In this document: positions 26,115-33,604 of the stretch, in pieces
How the letters are laid out: every line of letters starts with the position of its first letter
How positions within the stretch are numbered: position 1 is the first letter of the stretch
Assembly: GCF_036231355.1 (NCBI RefSeq)
Contig: NZ_CP109497.1
Coordinates: 124,001 to 188,000 of the forward strand
From: Streptomyces sp. NBC_01431
Lineage (GTDB): Bacteria; Actinomycetota; Actinomycetes; Streptomycetales; Streptomycetaceae
Length of the DNA stretch: 64,000 nt
Reading direction: 5' to 3'
Program-made: the position numbers and the translations under genes
The notes under the pieces: model-generated
Told to the model about the DNA's origin: nothing
Databases searched by the model: none
Seen by the model: the letters and a program-made list of their open reading frames with translations, nothing else

Positions 26115-27605
26115 TCACGGCGCTGCTTGGGAGAGGCTGCCGGAAGGGTCCTTGGCCGGGGCGGTGGGCGCCGGCGCCGGCACGGATGTGCCGCCCAGGC
26201 GCGCGTACTGGTCCGGGCGGGCCGAGCGCAGCCAGGAGGCGAGGGCGACGCCGAGGCCGCCGACGATCAGCAGGAGCCACGGCAGGGCGGTGACGAGGGG
26301 CTCGGTGGTCCCGGTCAGCACGTCGAAGTTCGAGACCACCAGGATCGCCGCGGTGATCAGCCCCAGGGCTCCCAGCGCGGGCGCGATGACCGTCTGCCAA
26401 CGTCCCTCACGCCGACCGCGGAAGTAGCCGATCACGGCCACCGAGGCCACGGCCTGGAGCAGGATGATGCCGAGGGTGCCGAGGCCAAGCATGCTGGTCG
26501 ACATGTTCACGTACGGGTCCAGACCCGCGGCCGCGAACAAGGCGACCACCACCGTGCTGAAGACGGACTGGATCACGCTGGCCCGGTGCACGGAGCTGCG
26601 CCCCGTGTGCGTGGCGTGGAGACTGCCCGGCAGCAGGCCGTCGCGGCCCAGGGCGTACATGTACCGGTTGGCGGCGTTGTGCAGCGCCAGCCAGGAGGCG
26701 AACAGGCTGGTGCACAGCAGGACTTGCATGATGACGGTGGCCGCGTGCCCCAGGTAGCTGTCGCTGAGCAGGAAGAACAGGTCTCCGAGGTGGCTCGCGG
26801 CTTGGGCGCGTACCCGCTCGGGTCCCACGGCGCCGACGGCGACCCAGCTGGTCAGGGCGTAGAACGAGGCGACCACCAGCACGGCGATGACGGTGGCGCG
26901 GGGCACGCTGCGGTGTGGTGCCTTGGCCTCCTCGCCGTACAGGGCGGCCGATTCGAAGCCGAGGAAGGAAGCGAAGCCGAACATCACGGCGACGCCGAGC
27001 CCGGGGGCGAACACATCGTGAGGGGCGAAGGAGGCGGAGGGGAGAGCCGCGCCGCCGTGGCGGGCCAGGATGGCGACGTCCAGTGCGACCAGGATGGCGA
27101 TCTCGCACACCATGCACACGGACAGCAGCCGGGCGCTGAGGTCGGCCTCCCGGTAGCCGAGCATTCCGACCAGGAGCAAGCCGAGTCCCGCCCACACCTG
27201 CCAGGGCAGGTCGAGCCCGTGGGATGCGGCCACGCTCTGGGTGAAGTAGGCGAAGGCGCCGAGCACCCCGACCGTGGCGGCGTTGTAGGCGAGTACCGCG
27301 AGCAGTCCCGCCCCGGCCCCCGCACGGCGGCCGAGGCCGTGCACGATGTGGGTGTAGAAGCCACCCATGTGGCTGATCCGCCGTGCGATGGCGGCGTAGC
27401 CGGCGGAGAAGCACAGCAGGGTCAGGCCCGCGAAGAGAAACATGGCCGGCACGCCGGGACCGGTGCCGATGGCGAAGGCGAGCGGGACGGTGAACACCAT
27501 CGCGGCCAGGGGGGCGGCCGCGGCGATGATGATGAACACGATCTTCGGGGTGGTCAGCGTGCGCTGGAAGCGTGCGCTCCCCTCGGGCGGGGGTGTGCCG
27601 GTCAT
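26115..27605 (-). CDS. APC-family amino acid permease
   Basis: 496-residue membrane protein of the amino acid-polyamine-organocation superfamily with about twelve hydrophobic helices. The first helix holds the unwound glycine region (FTVPLAFAIGTGPGVPAMF), followed by GGFYTHIVHGLGRRAGAGAG and MFGFASFLGFESAALYGEEA, both typical of the family. It lies between the phosphopantetheinyl transferase and decarboxylase genes, so it may import the precursor amino acid or exchange amino acid for its amine; some decarboxylase-linked permeases are antiporters. Substrate unknown. Confidence 0.9.
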   Translation of the reverse strand: MTGTPPPEGSARFQRTLTTPKIVFIIIAAAAPLAAMVFTVPLAFAIGTGPGVPAMFLFAGLTLLCFSAGYAAIARRISHMGGFYTHIVHGLGRRAGAGAGLLAVLAYNAATVGVLGAFAYFTQSVAASHGLDLPWQVWAGLGLLLVGMLGYREADLSARLLSVCMVCEIAILVALDVAILARHGGAALPSASFAPHDVFAPGLGVAVMFGFASFLGFESAALYGEEAKAPHRSVPRATVIAVLVVASFYALTSWVAVGAVGPERVRAQAASHLGDLFFLLSDSYLGHAATVIMQVLLCTSLFASWLALHNAANRYMYALGRDGLLPGSLHATHTGRSSVHRASVIQSVFSTVVVALFAAAGLDPYVNMSTSMLGLGTLGIILLQAVASVAVIGYFRGRREGRWQTVIAPALGALGLITAAILVVSNFDVLTGTTEPLVTALPWLLLIVGGLGVALASWLRSARPDQYARLGGTSVPAPAPTAPAKDPSGSLSQAAP

Positions 27606-27629
27606 GAAGGTCTCCAGATTCCGTAAACG

Positions 27630-28196
27630 TCAGCGCCGTATCGCCACGGCGAACGAAAGATCCACCTCCGAGCGAATCCACACGGGCACCGATTCGCCGC
27701 GGTACGTTGCGGTCAACGCGCCATCGGACCGGCTGAGGCCGATCTGCCAGAACAGGAACTCCCCCAACGTGCCGAGGCAGTTCATCGCCTTGAACGCGGC
27801 TTCCTTGGCGGCGAACAGGTCGCGCGCGGTGTAGGACCCGGCCGGGGGGAGCAGCAGGCGCCGCTCCTGTTCTCGCAGGATGAACGCGGCGACGCGAGGG
27901 GTGATGGTCGTCGGCTCGATGTCGACCCCGACCGCCTCGGCACCGGGGGCCACCACGGCGACCGCGAGCCGGTCCGTGTGGGAGATCGAGCCGGCGAACC
28001 CCTGGGGGAAGAGCGGCCTGCCGCCTCGGGCCCGCGGCACGGTTCGCTCGATCGCCCCGGCTGCGGCCAGGGCCGCGGCGGCCGCACGACGACCGGCTGT
28101 GAACTGCTCGGCCGGTCCGTGGGGCGGCGGCACCAAAGACGTCTGCATCGACATCTCGGGTGCCGCGCCCCAGGGCACGGCCTGCTCAGCGGTCAC
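27630..28196 (-). CDS. Sfp-type phosphopantetheinyl transferase
   Basis: 188-residue 4'-phosphopantetheinyl transferase. Motifs in order: GRPLFPQGFAGSISHTDRLA near residue 60, the metal-binding VGVDIEP near 90 and FAAKEAAFKAMN near 135. It converts apo carrier proteins to the holo form, and the two carrier proteins of this operon are obvious clients. The protein is shorter at the N-terminus than Sfp. GTG 28196 was chosen because it lies ten bases after the carrier-protein stop; upstream frame overlaps that gene. Confidence 0.9.
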   Translation of the reverse strand: MTAEQAVPWGAAPEMSMQTSLVPPPHGPAEQFTAGRRAAAAALAAAGAIERTVPRARGGRPLFPQGFAGSISHTDRLAVAVVAPGAEAVGVDIEPTTITPRVAAFILREQERRLLLPPAGSYTARDLFAAKEAAFKAMNCLGTLGEFLFWQIGLSRSDGALTATYRGESVPVWIRSEVDLSFAVAIRR

Positions 28197-28206
28197 CGTG
28201 CGGACC

Positions 28207-28476
28207 TCAGTTGCGCAGCGCCACGACGTGGCCTGCCAGCGAGTCGATCGAGCGCAGCACCTCGGGCTGGACGTCGTCGTCCCACTCGAAACCGAACGCG
28301 TCCTCCATCGCCACCAGCAGGGCGACCAGCGCGGTGGAGGGGACCCCGGCCTCGCGGAGCGACACGGCGTCCTGCACTCCGCTGACGAAGGAGGGGCCGC
28401 CGAACACATCGACCAGCAGCTCGCGAATCCGCTGCCGTACCTCCACCGCCGTGTCCTCCATCACCGTGTCAGACAT
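28207..28476 (-). CDS. acyl carrier protein-like protein (ACP2)
   Basis: 89-residue carrier protein. The helix-2 region reads SLREAGVPSTALVALLVAME; the serine that should carry phosphopantetheine is in a PST rather than a DSL context. The N-terminal RQRIRELLVDVFGG and the acidic C-terminal half fit the ACP fold. ATG 28476 overlaps the end of the upstream hydrolase by eight bases. With a second carrier protein four genes upstream and the transferase gene directly downstream, a role in tethered chemistry is likely. The unusual serine context makes this less secure than ACP1. Confidence 0.8.
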   Translation of the reverse strand: MSDTVMEDTAVEVRQRIRELLVDVFGGPSFVSGVQDAVSLREAGVPSTALVALLVAMEDAFGFEWDDDVQPEVLRSIDSLAGHVVALRN

Positions 28477-29338
28477 TTGCTTCCGCTTCGTCGATGAACT
28501 TCCGTACGAGCTCCTGGAAGCCCTCGGGGTCGTCGAGGAAGGGCACATGGCCGGCCTTCGGCATGATCGCGCAGCGACCGTTGGGGAACAGCTCGGCCAG
28601 CTCGTGGCCCGCCGTCGGGCCGAGCAGGATGTCGTCGTCGCCCAGGGCGATCAGGGTCGGCGCCTGGATGCGGGTCAGCAACTCGGAGCTGGGGTCGCCC
28701 TGCTGAGCCAGCGTCAGGCCGTTGTTGAGCTCCTCGGGCGTCGACATGGCCAGGAAGCTCTCCCGAAGGCCGAGGTAGCCCGGCACGCCGTACTCCTCGA
28801 TCATCTCCGTGCTGACGAACTCGGGGTACATGTGGCTGAACAGCACCGGTATGTCGTGGCTGTTCAGCGTCCGCAGCCAGGCCCGCTGGAGCATCCGGTG
28901 ACGCCGCATCTGCGGGCCGACGACCGGTCCGGCCAGCACGAGACCCCGGACCCGGTCCGGGTACGCGAGGGCCACGTCACGGGCGAGCTGGGTGGAGGCC
29001 GACGAAGCGAGCAGATACGTCGAGTCGATCTCCAGGGCGTCGAGCAGCCCGACCAGGTCCGCCGCGTGCTCCTCCCAGGTCGGCTCCTGCTCCAGACGCG
29101 TGGAGTGGCCGTGGTTGGCGAGGTCGTAGCTCACTACGCGGTAGTGCTTGGCGAGTTCGTCGGTGTAGTCCCGCCAGAACGGCGCGGTGAAGAAGAAGTT
29201 GTTGAGCGTCGTGATGGCAATGCCCTCACCTGTGGACTCGCAGTAGAGCTCGACGCCCTCCCTGGTGCGCATCAGGGGTGTGCCCTCGCGGTAACTAAGG
29301 TCGTGGTAGTAGTCGCCCTGCTCTGCATCAGCCGACAT
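28469..29338 (-). CDS. alpha/beta hydrolase with atypical nucleophile elbow
   Basis: 289-residue alpha/beta hydrolase. The elbow usually written GxSxG reads ASSAST near residue 105. The acid lies in ALGDDDILLGP near 225 and the histidine in PKAGHVPFLDDPEGF near 260, so a Ser-Asp-His triad is still possible. It resembles small esterases and thioesterase-like hydrolases of biosynthetic clusters. It overlaps the flavoprotein gene upstream by 11 bases and ACP2 downstream by 8, so it is tightly co-expressed. Release of a carrier-bound product or hydrolysis of an ester intermediate is a reasonable role (inference). Confidence 0.85.
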   Translation of the reverse strand: MSADAEQGDYYHDLSYREGTPLMRTREGVELYCESTGEGIAITTLNNFFFTAPFWRDYTDELAKHYRVVSYDLANHGHSTRLEQEPTWEEHAADLVGLLDALEIDSTYLLASSASTQLARDVALAYPDRVRGLVLAGPVVGPQMRRHRMLQRAWLRTLNSHDIPVLFSHMYPEFVSTEMIEEYGVPGYLGLRESFLAMSTPEELNNGLTLAQQGDPSSELLTRIQAPTLIALGDDDILLGPTAGHELAELFPNGRCAIMPKAGHVPFLDDPEGFQELVRKFIDEAEANV

Positions 29339-30329
29339 GGCTTTCCGCCCTCTCTTTGCTCTGGATGGTTTCGGCCCCCGTCAGGGCCGGCGCGAATGTG
29401 GCGACGACATCGGCCGCCGAGACTTCGTCGGAGATCTCCCCGCAGGACCGGCCGCAGTACAGCGCCATCTCTTCGATGCGGCCGCTGGTCGCCTCGGTGG
29501 GCACCGCCGCGCTGAAGCGCGGCACCAGGTACGGCTTTCCCTCGACCACCGTCTTGCCGATGAACTTCGCGGGCTGCTCCGGATCGGCGGTGACAGGCGT
29601 GGCGAGCACGCGGTGTCGTCGGCCCGGCCAGCCGATCTCGTACACATCGGTGATGACGGTGTCGCTCTCGTCGGCGCCGGTCACCGCCGACTTGAAACGG
29701 GCGTGGGCCCGTGATTCGTGGGCGACGACGAAGGCGGTGCCGAGCAGCACCCCGTCGCCACCGGCGGCCAGTGCCCGCGCCGCCTCCTCGGGCGAGCCGA
29801 TTCCGCCCGAGGCGACCAGACAGGCGTCGGGCAGCAGTGCCCGCAGCGCGCCCACCAGGTCGTCACGCCGTGACGTACCCAGGAGGTGGCCGCCCGCCTC
29901 GATGCCCTGGACCACCACCACCGCGCCCCGCGCGGCCGCCTTCAGCCCGTCCTCGACCGTCCCGATCTGGACCACCGTCTGACGTCCCGCCGCGGCGACC
30001 CGGTCGAACACCGCGTCGTCGGGCATTCCGAAGAAGGACAGGTGCACGCGCTGCGGTGTCTCGTCGAGCACCTGCGCCACCTGCCGGTCGAGCTCGTCCG
30101 GCCCGACCACCTCCGGGATCAGGTTCACGCCGACGGGCCGATCGGTTCCGGCGGTCAACCGGTCGAGCATGGCCGACAGCGCGCCGTCGGCCAGCTTGTA
30201 GCCGCCCGCACAGCCGGCCGCCCCGGCGTTGGACACCGCGCAGGCCAGCTCCGTGCCCGCAACACCGCCCATGCCCGACTGGAGCAGACTCACGTCCAGG
30301 CCGAGCACCTCCGCCGCCGTGGCTCGCAT
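29328..30329 (-). CDS. nitronate monooxygenase-like flavoprotein
   Basis: 333-residue FMN enzyme of the 2-nitropropane dioxygenase/nitronate monooxygenase fold. Seen: LLQSGMGGVAGTELACAVSN at the N-terminus, VVQGIEAGGHLLG and the phosphate-binding ASGGIGSPEEAARALAAGGD with GTAF. The same fold includes enoyl reductases (FabK, PfaD), so the chemistry is open: oxidation of a nitro or nitronate intermediate, or reduction of an enoyl or imine bond. ATG 30329 shares one base with the ligase stop (TGATG). Its neighbour two genes upstream is an N-oxygenase-like diiron protein, which makes a nitrogen-oxide substrate attractive (inference). Confidence 0.88.
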   Translation of the reverse strand: MRATAAEVLGLDVSLLQSGMGGVAGTELACAVSNAGAAGCAGGYKLADGALSAMLDRLTAGTDRPVGVNLIPEVVGPDELDRQVAQVLDETPQRVHLSFFGMPDDAVFDRVAAAGRQTVVQIGTVEDGLKAAARGAVVVVQGIEAGGHLLGTSRRDDLVGALRALLPDACLVASGGIGSPEEAARALAAGGDGVLLGTAFVVAHESRAHARFKSAVTGADESDTVITDVYEIGWPGRRHRVLATPVTADPEQPAKFIGKTVVEGKPYLVPRFSAAVPTEATSGRIEEMALYCGRSCGEISDEVSAADVVATFAPALTGAETIQSKERAESHVG

Positions 30330-31156
30330 CAGCTCAGGCTCTCGACCGCGGCCGCGGCGGCGTCGGCGCTGCCGAACCGCTCGGTCAGGGCGTGCACCCA
30401 GCGCTCCAGGCCGAAGGCGAGGCAGCTGGTGTGCGCGGTGTCCTCGCCGGCCAGGATGCCGCACCGCTCGCCGAAGAAGTTGCGGTGGTAGTTGACGGAG
30501 CCGATCGCCAGGCCGTTGACGACGAACTCCTCCTTCACCGGGAAGAGCCGCTGCATCTTCGCCTTGCCGCTGTTCTTGTCGAAGAACGGGTCGGTGGCGA
30601 CCTCCAGGTGAACGTCCAGGCCGAGTTCGGCGCACAGGGCGGTCACGGCGTCCTTGGCGCGGAGCAGGTGGTTCTTCGCCACGTCCTCCGGTGCGACGCA
30701 GACGATCTCCCGCATGGAGAAGCCGAGCAGTCGCTGAAGGCCCTCGTAGTGGGTCTCGTTGCGGAAGCAGGTACCGACCGTGGTCCGCATCGTCCCCTCG
30801 GCGGGCAGCGTGGAGCCCGCCAGGTCGACGTAGATCGAGTAGCACGCCGCCGAGGGCAGCGCGAACGCGGTCGACTCCATCACCTCGGCCGGCATCCGCT
30901 CGACCGGCCGCTCCGTCTCCTTCAGCAGGGTGCCGAGGCGCTCGGGGTCGAGCCGGGTGGCGGCGAGACCCAGGTGCGGGAAGTTGTCGTAGTAGTCGAA
31001 GGTGTCGAGGTCCTTGCAGCGCATCAGGAACGGGAAGCGGAACTCCGGCGCGTTCCAGCCGTCGGCCAGGCGCCGGAACACCGTGTCGATCGCCCGCAGC
31101 ACCCGCAGCTGGCTGCCGTCGAGAACTCCCAGGCCGTTGTCGGTCACCGTGGTCAT
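30329..31156 (-). CDS. amino acid:[carrier protein] ligase (SerRS-like, tRNA-free)
   Basis: 275-residue class II aminoacyl-tRNA-synthetase-like protein. It lacks the N-terminal coiled-coil tRNA-binding arm of seryl-tRNA synthetase (normally about 420 residues). Motif 2 is TCFRNETHYEGLQRL and motif 3 is CLAFGLERW. Cys residues in SAACYSIYVD and TSCLAFG and the Glu in FRNETHYE or REIVC are placed like the zinc ligands of archaeal-type SerRS and of the Bradyrhizobium amino acid:carrier protein ligases, which load Gly or Ala onto a small carrier protein. ACP1 is encoded immediately upstream (ATGA overlap), the standard partner arrangement. The amino acid used here is not predictable by eye. Confidence 0.9.
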   Translation of the reverse strand: MTTVTDNGLGVLDGSQLRVLRAIDTVFRRLADGWNAPEFRFPFLMRCKDLDTFDYYDNFPHLGLAATRLDPERLGTLLKETERPVERMPAEVMESTAFALPSAACYSIYVDLAGSTLPAEGTMRTTVGTCFRNETHYEGLQRLLGFSMREIVCVAPEDVAKNHLLRAKDAVTALCAELGLDVHLEVATDPFFDKNSGKAKMQRLFPVKEEFVVNGLAIGSVNYHRNFFGERCGILAGEDTAHTSCLAFGLERWVHALTERFGSADAAAAAVESLS

Positions 31157-31398
31157 CGGACTGCTTCCTCCTTGAAGAATCGGGCGTTCAGCGCGCTGAG
31201 GGTGCGGAAGTCGTCCAGATCCAGGTCCTCGGGATCGATCGACTCGCCGGTCAGCTCCTCCAGCAGGAAGATGAACTCGACGAAGGCCAGCGAGTTGATG
31301 GCGCGGCTGTCGATGAGGTCGAGGTCGTCGGACAGCTCGTCGAGTTTGGGGTTGCGGCCCACGATGAACTCGCGCACCGCCCGCATGGGCTCGGTCAT
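31153..31398 (-). CDS. aminoacyl carrier protein (ACP1)
   Basis: 81-residue acidic carrier protein. The modification site is in LIDSRAINSLAFVEFIFLLE, i.e. Ser in NSL, with the hydrophobic helix that typically follows in carriers paired with SerRS-like ligases. The downstream ligase start overlaps its stop (ATGA), and the diiron oxygenase stop shares one base with its start (TAATG). It is predicted to be phosphopantetheinylated by the transferase at 27630 and aminoacylated by the ligase at 30329. Confidence 0.92.
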   Translation of the reverse strand: MTEPMRAVREFIVGRNPKLDELSDDLDLIDSRAINSLAFVEFIFLLEELTGESIDPEDLDLDDFRTLSALNARFFKEEAVR

Positions 31399-32276
31399 TA
31401 CTTGATCAGCTCCCTGCCGACGCCTGCCTTCGAAAGGAACTTCCTGGTCCGCTTCAGCACCTGGTCGTGCGCCTCCTGGCGGGCGGGGTGCTCCAGCGCC
31501 CGCCGCCGCAGCGCGAGGGCGTCCGGGATGTTCGCGTCGCGGTAGGCGGCCGGGTTGTAGAGGGTGCCGATGCTGTACTGGAGGTAGTTCTCCAGGTACT
31601 CGGCGACCACCGGCACCTCGTCCGGATCGCGCTTGGCCACCTGCGCCAGCAGGTGGGTGAAGACCATCCGGCCGAACGCGACGTGCCGGCTCTCGTCCTG
31701 GTGGTGCACCCGGTTGATCTCACGGGCGATGTCCGGCAGCGACTGGTCGGTCGCCATGTGCGCGTTGTAGTAGTCGACGATCTCTTCGAAGATCAGGATG
31801 CGCGCGAACACGATCAACTCGCGGGCCACCGACGACAGATGTGCGACCGAGTCGGCCTTCAGCGTCGGCTGCGCCGGATAGAGCTTGCCGCCGTAGCGCA
31901 GGCAGAACTGCGCGAAGAACCACATGTGCTCGTTTTCCTCACCGATGAAGTGGTGAAGGAACTCCGAGACGTCCGCGTAGGTCCGCTCGTGAATGCGCAT
32001 CACGACATCGCTCAGCAACTCACGGATGCCGTGGATGTTGAGGCTGAAGAAGTTGATCGCCTCGTACTTGGTCAGCGCGAGCTGCTGCTCACGGGTCAGC
32101 TCGTCCCACATCTCGGTACCGGCCAGCGTGGTGAGGCTCTCGCTCATCCACGGCAGGTCGGGCTCGATGGAGTCGGGCCACTCGAACATCGAATACGGGT
32201 TGTAGTAGCCGGATTCGGCCAGGTTCTCCAACCGGCCCAGGTCCAGCACGACCGGCTCGATTTCACGTACCGCCAT
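31398..32276 (-). CDS. AurF/VlmB-like non-haem diiron oxygenase
   Basis: 292-residue ferritin-like diiron protein. Candidate iron ligands: Glu in TKYEAINFF, the EENEH of HHFIGEENEHMWFF, Glu in IFEEIVDYYN, and HHQDESRH with a Glu and two His. This pattern fits the AurF/CmlI family, which oxygenates amines to hydroxylamine, nitroso or nitro groups; VlmB of valanimycin biosynthesis, an azoxy synthase, is also a non-haem diiron enzyme. ATG 32276 has GGGCGAG upstream; a GTG at 32282 would add two residues. As the second gene of the operon next to an aminoacyl carrier system, it is the best candidate for the N-oxidation step. Confidence 0.88.
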   Translation of the reverse strand: MAVREIEPVVLDLGRLENLAESGYYNPYSMFEWPDSIEPDLPWMSESLTTLAGTEMWDELTREQQLALTKYEAINFFSLNIHGIRELLSDVVMRIHERTYADVSEFLHHFIGEENEHMWFFAQFCLRYGGKLYPAQPTLKADSVAHLSSVARELIVFARILIFEEIVDYYNAHMATDQSLPDIAREINRVHHQDESRHVAFGRMVFTHLLAQVAKRDPDEVPVVAEYLENYLQYSIGTLYNPAAYRDANIPDALALRRRALEHPARQEAHDQVLKRTRKFLSKAGVGRELIK

Positions 32277-32318
32277 TTTCACTCGCCCTTCCGAACGACG
32301 TGGTGCGAGAGTTCACCC

Positions 32319-33290
32319 TCAACGCACCGCTCGAATGTCCGCCCGCACCTGGACCGGCAGCTGTGAGCCACATTCGTGATATCCGAAGGACGCATTGCCG
32401 GAAGCGGTGGACGGGATCACCTTGTTGTAGATCGACCCGAGGCAGAGCTCCTGGAAGTCCCCGGTGTCCGGCGACAGACGGGCGGCCAGCTGCGCTTTCG
32501 CGATGTCGACGGTCTTGAGCGCACCGTCGTCGTCCTCGACCTCCACGCATGCGTGCGGCAGGTCGAGGGCACCGCCGAGCACGCCGCAGAACCAGCCCCG
32601 CTTCGCCTCGGCCCGGTATCCGGCCGCGCGGAACCGCTCGGCCAGGAGCAGGCTCGCGGCGATGCAGCTGGTGGCGCCCAGGGCGTGCACCAGCTCGTAG
32701 TCGGCCTGCATGGCGACGGGGATCATCTGCCAGCGGTAGCCGGAGTCCAGGTAGTCACGGGTCAGTTGGCGCAACTGCGAGGAGACGAGGGGGGTTCGCG
32801 CGCCGACGGTGGTGACCGTCGCCGCGTACGCAGTCGAGCCCGCGCTCGCCCGGGGGACCTCTTCGACGACGACGTTGCCTCCGAAGCGGGCGGCGTCCGG
32901 CGCGGCGAAGCGCCAGGGCGCCTCCCCGCCGCATTCGACGCAGTCCAGCTGGACCCGGAAGTCCCATTTCTTGTCGCGCAGCAGATCGTCAACCGGACGG
33001 CCGGCGAACCGGAACAGCATGCGGAACGCCAGCTCCGGCTGCGTGTTGGTTCGGCCCGAATACATGCCGAGGTTGTACAGATCGCTCACGTCGAAGTAAC
33101 GCACCCCCGACCGCGACTCGAACGGCAGGCCCGCATCAATGAGCCTGTCGATGTCCGCAGGATCGCATCTCAGCATTTCCTGGGCCGTGGATTCGGACTG
33201 GGTCTTGTCGGAATACTCGGCGGGTATGAACTCGATAGAATTCGCCACCGTTTCCCAGGATGCATTCGGGGTGACAGCTTGACGCAGCAC
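32319..33290 (-). CDS. transglutaminase-fold protein, putative aminoacyl transferase
   Basis: 323-residue protein that I do not recognise as a named enzyme. Its centre shows a papain/transglutaminase-like triad pattern: Cys in GATSCIAASLLLAERF near 215, His in DLPHACVEVED near 250 and Asp in KTVDIAKAQL near 265. The N-terminal 130 residues (YFDVSDLYNLGMYSGRTNTQ and a CVECGG pair) are distinctive. As first gene of an operon with a carrier-protein aminoacyl ligase, it could take the aminoacyl group from ACP1 and pass it to an amine or hydroxylamine, the role VlmA plays with seryl-tRNA. This is inference only. GTG 33290 has GGAGGG seven bases upstream. Confidence 0.75.
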   Translation of the reverse strand: MLRQAVTPNASWETVANSIEFIPAEYSDKTQSESTAQEMLRCDPADIDRLIDAGLPFESRSGVRYFDVSDLYNLGMYSGRTNTQPELAFRMLFRFAGRPVDDLLRDKKWDFRVQLDCVECGGEAPWRFAAPDAARFGGNVVVEEVPRASAGSTAYAATVTTVGARTPLVSSQLRQLTRDYLDSGYRWQMIPVAMQADYELVHALGATSCIAASLLLAERFRAAGYRAEAKRGWFCGVLGGALDLPHACVEVEDDDGALKTVDIAKAQLAARLSPDTGDFQELCLGSIYNKVIPSTASGNASFGYHECGSQLPVQVRADIRAVR

Positions 33291-33488
33291 AGCCTATCCC
33301 TCCAGGCAAAACGATTTCGCCGGCAACTCGGCGCCCACCACTGCCACAACGCCAGGGCAACGCAACTAACTCGACATTAGCCGCCGGGGGTTGCCTGATG
33401 GAATGGTGTTTCCGCATGCGCGCCCGTGCGTTTCGCATACTCGGACTTGAGAAACCGCACCCGGTACGCGCGCTACCGCGACAGCCCC

Positions 33489-33517
33489 TTGGAGACGCCG
33501 GGATAAGGTGCTATACA
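33489..33517 (+). promoter_or_regulatory. promoter of the acyl-AMP ligase gene
   Basis: TTGGAG (33489-33494) and TATACA (33512-33517), 17 bases apart, close to the vegetative sigma consensus. Transcription would begin near 33524, about 80 bases before GTG 33605. The rest of 33291-33604 is AT-rich, should also contain the minus-strand operon promoter, and has no gene. Confidence 0.6.
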
Positions 33518-33604
33518 TCTCCCAATTTATCTGCCCGCTTGAGGGCTTACGGCGGCGACCGCTGAAGTGGCCCGCCTGCGGCGTCCGGGCAAACGGGAGG
33601 TTCT

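Noticed and set aside
24355..33290. A complete valanimycin-type azoxy cluster
   Set aside because: No VlmO-like membrane hydrazine synthase or VlmH-type flavin N-hydroxylase gene was found here, and the synthetase is a carrier-protein ligase, so only partial analogy is claimed.
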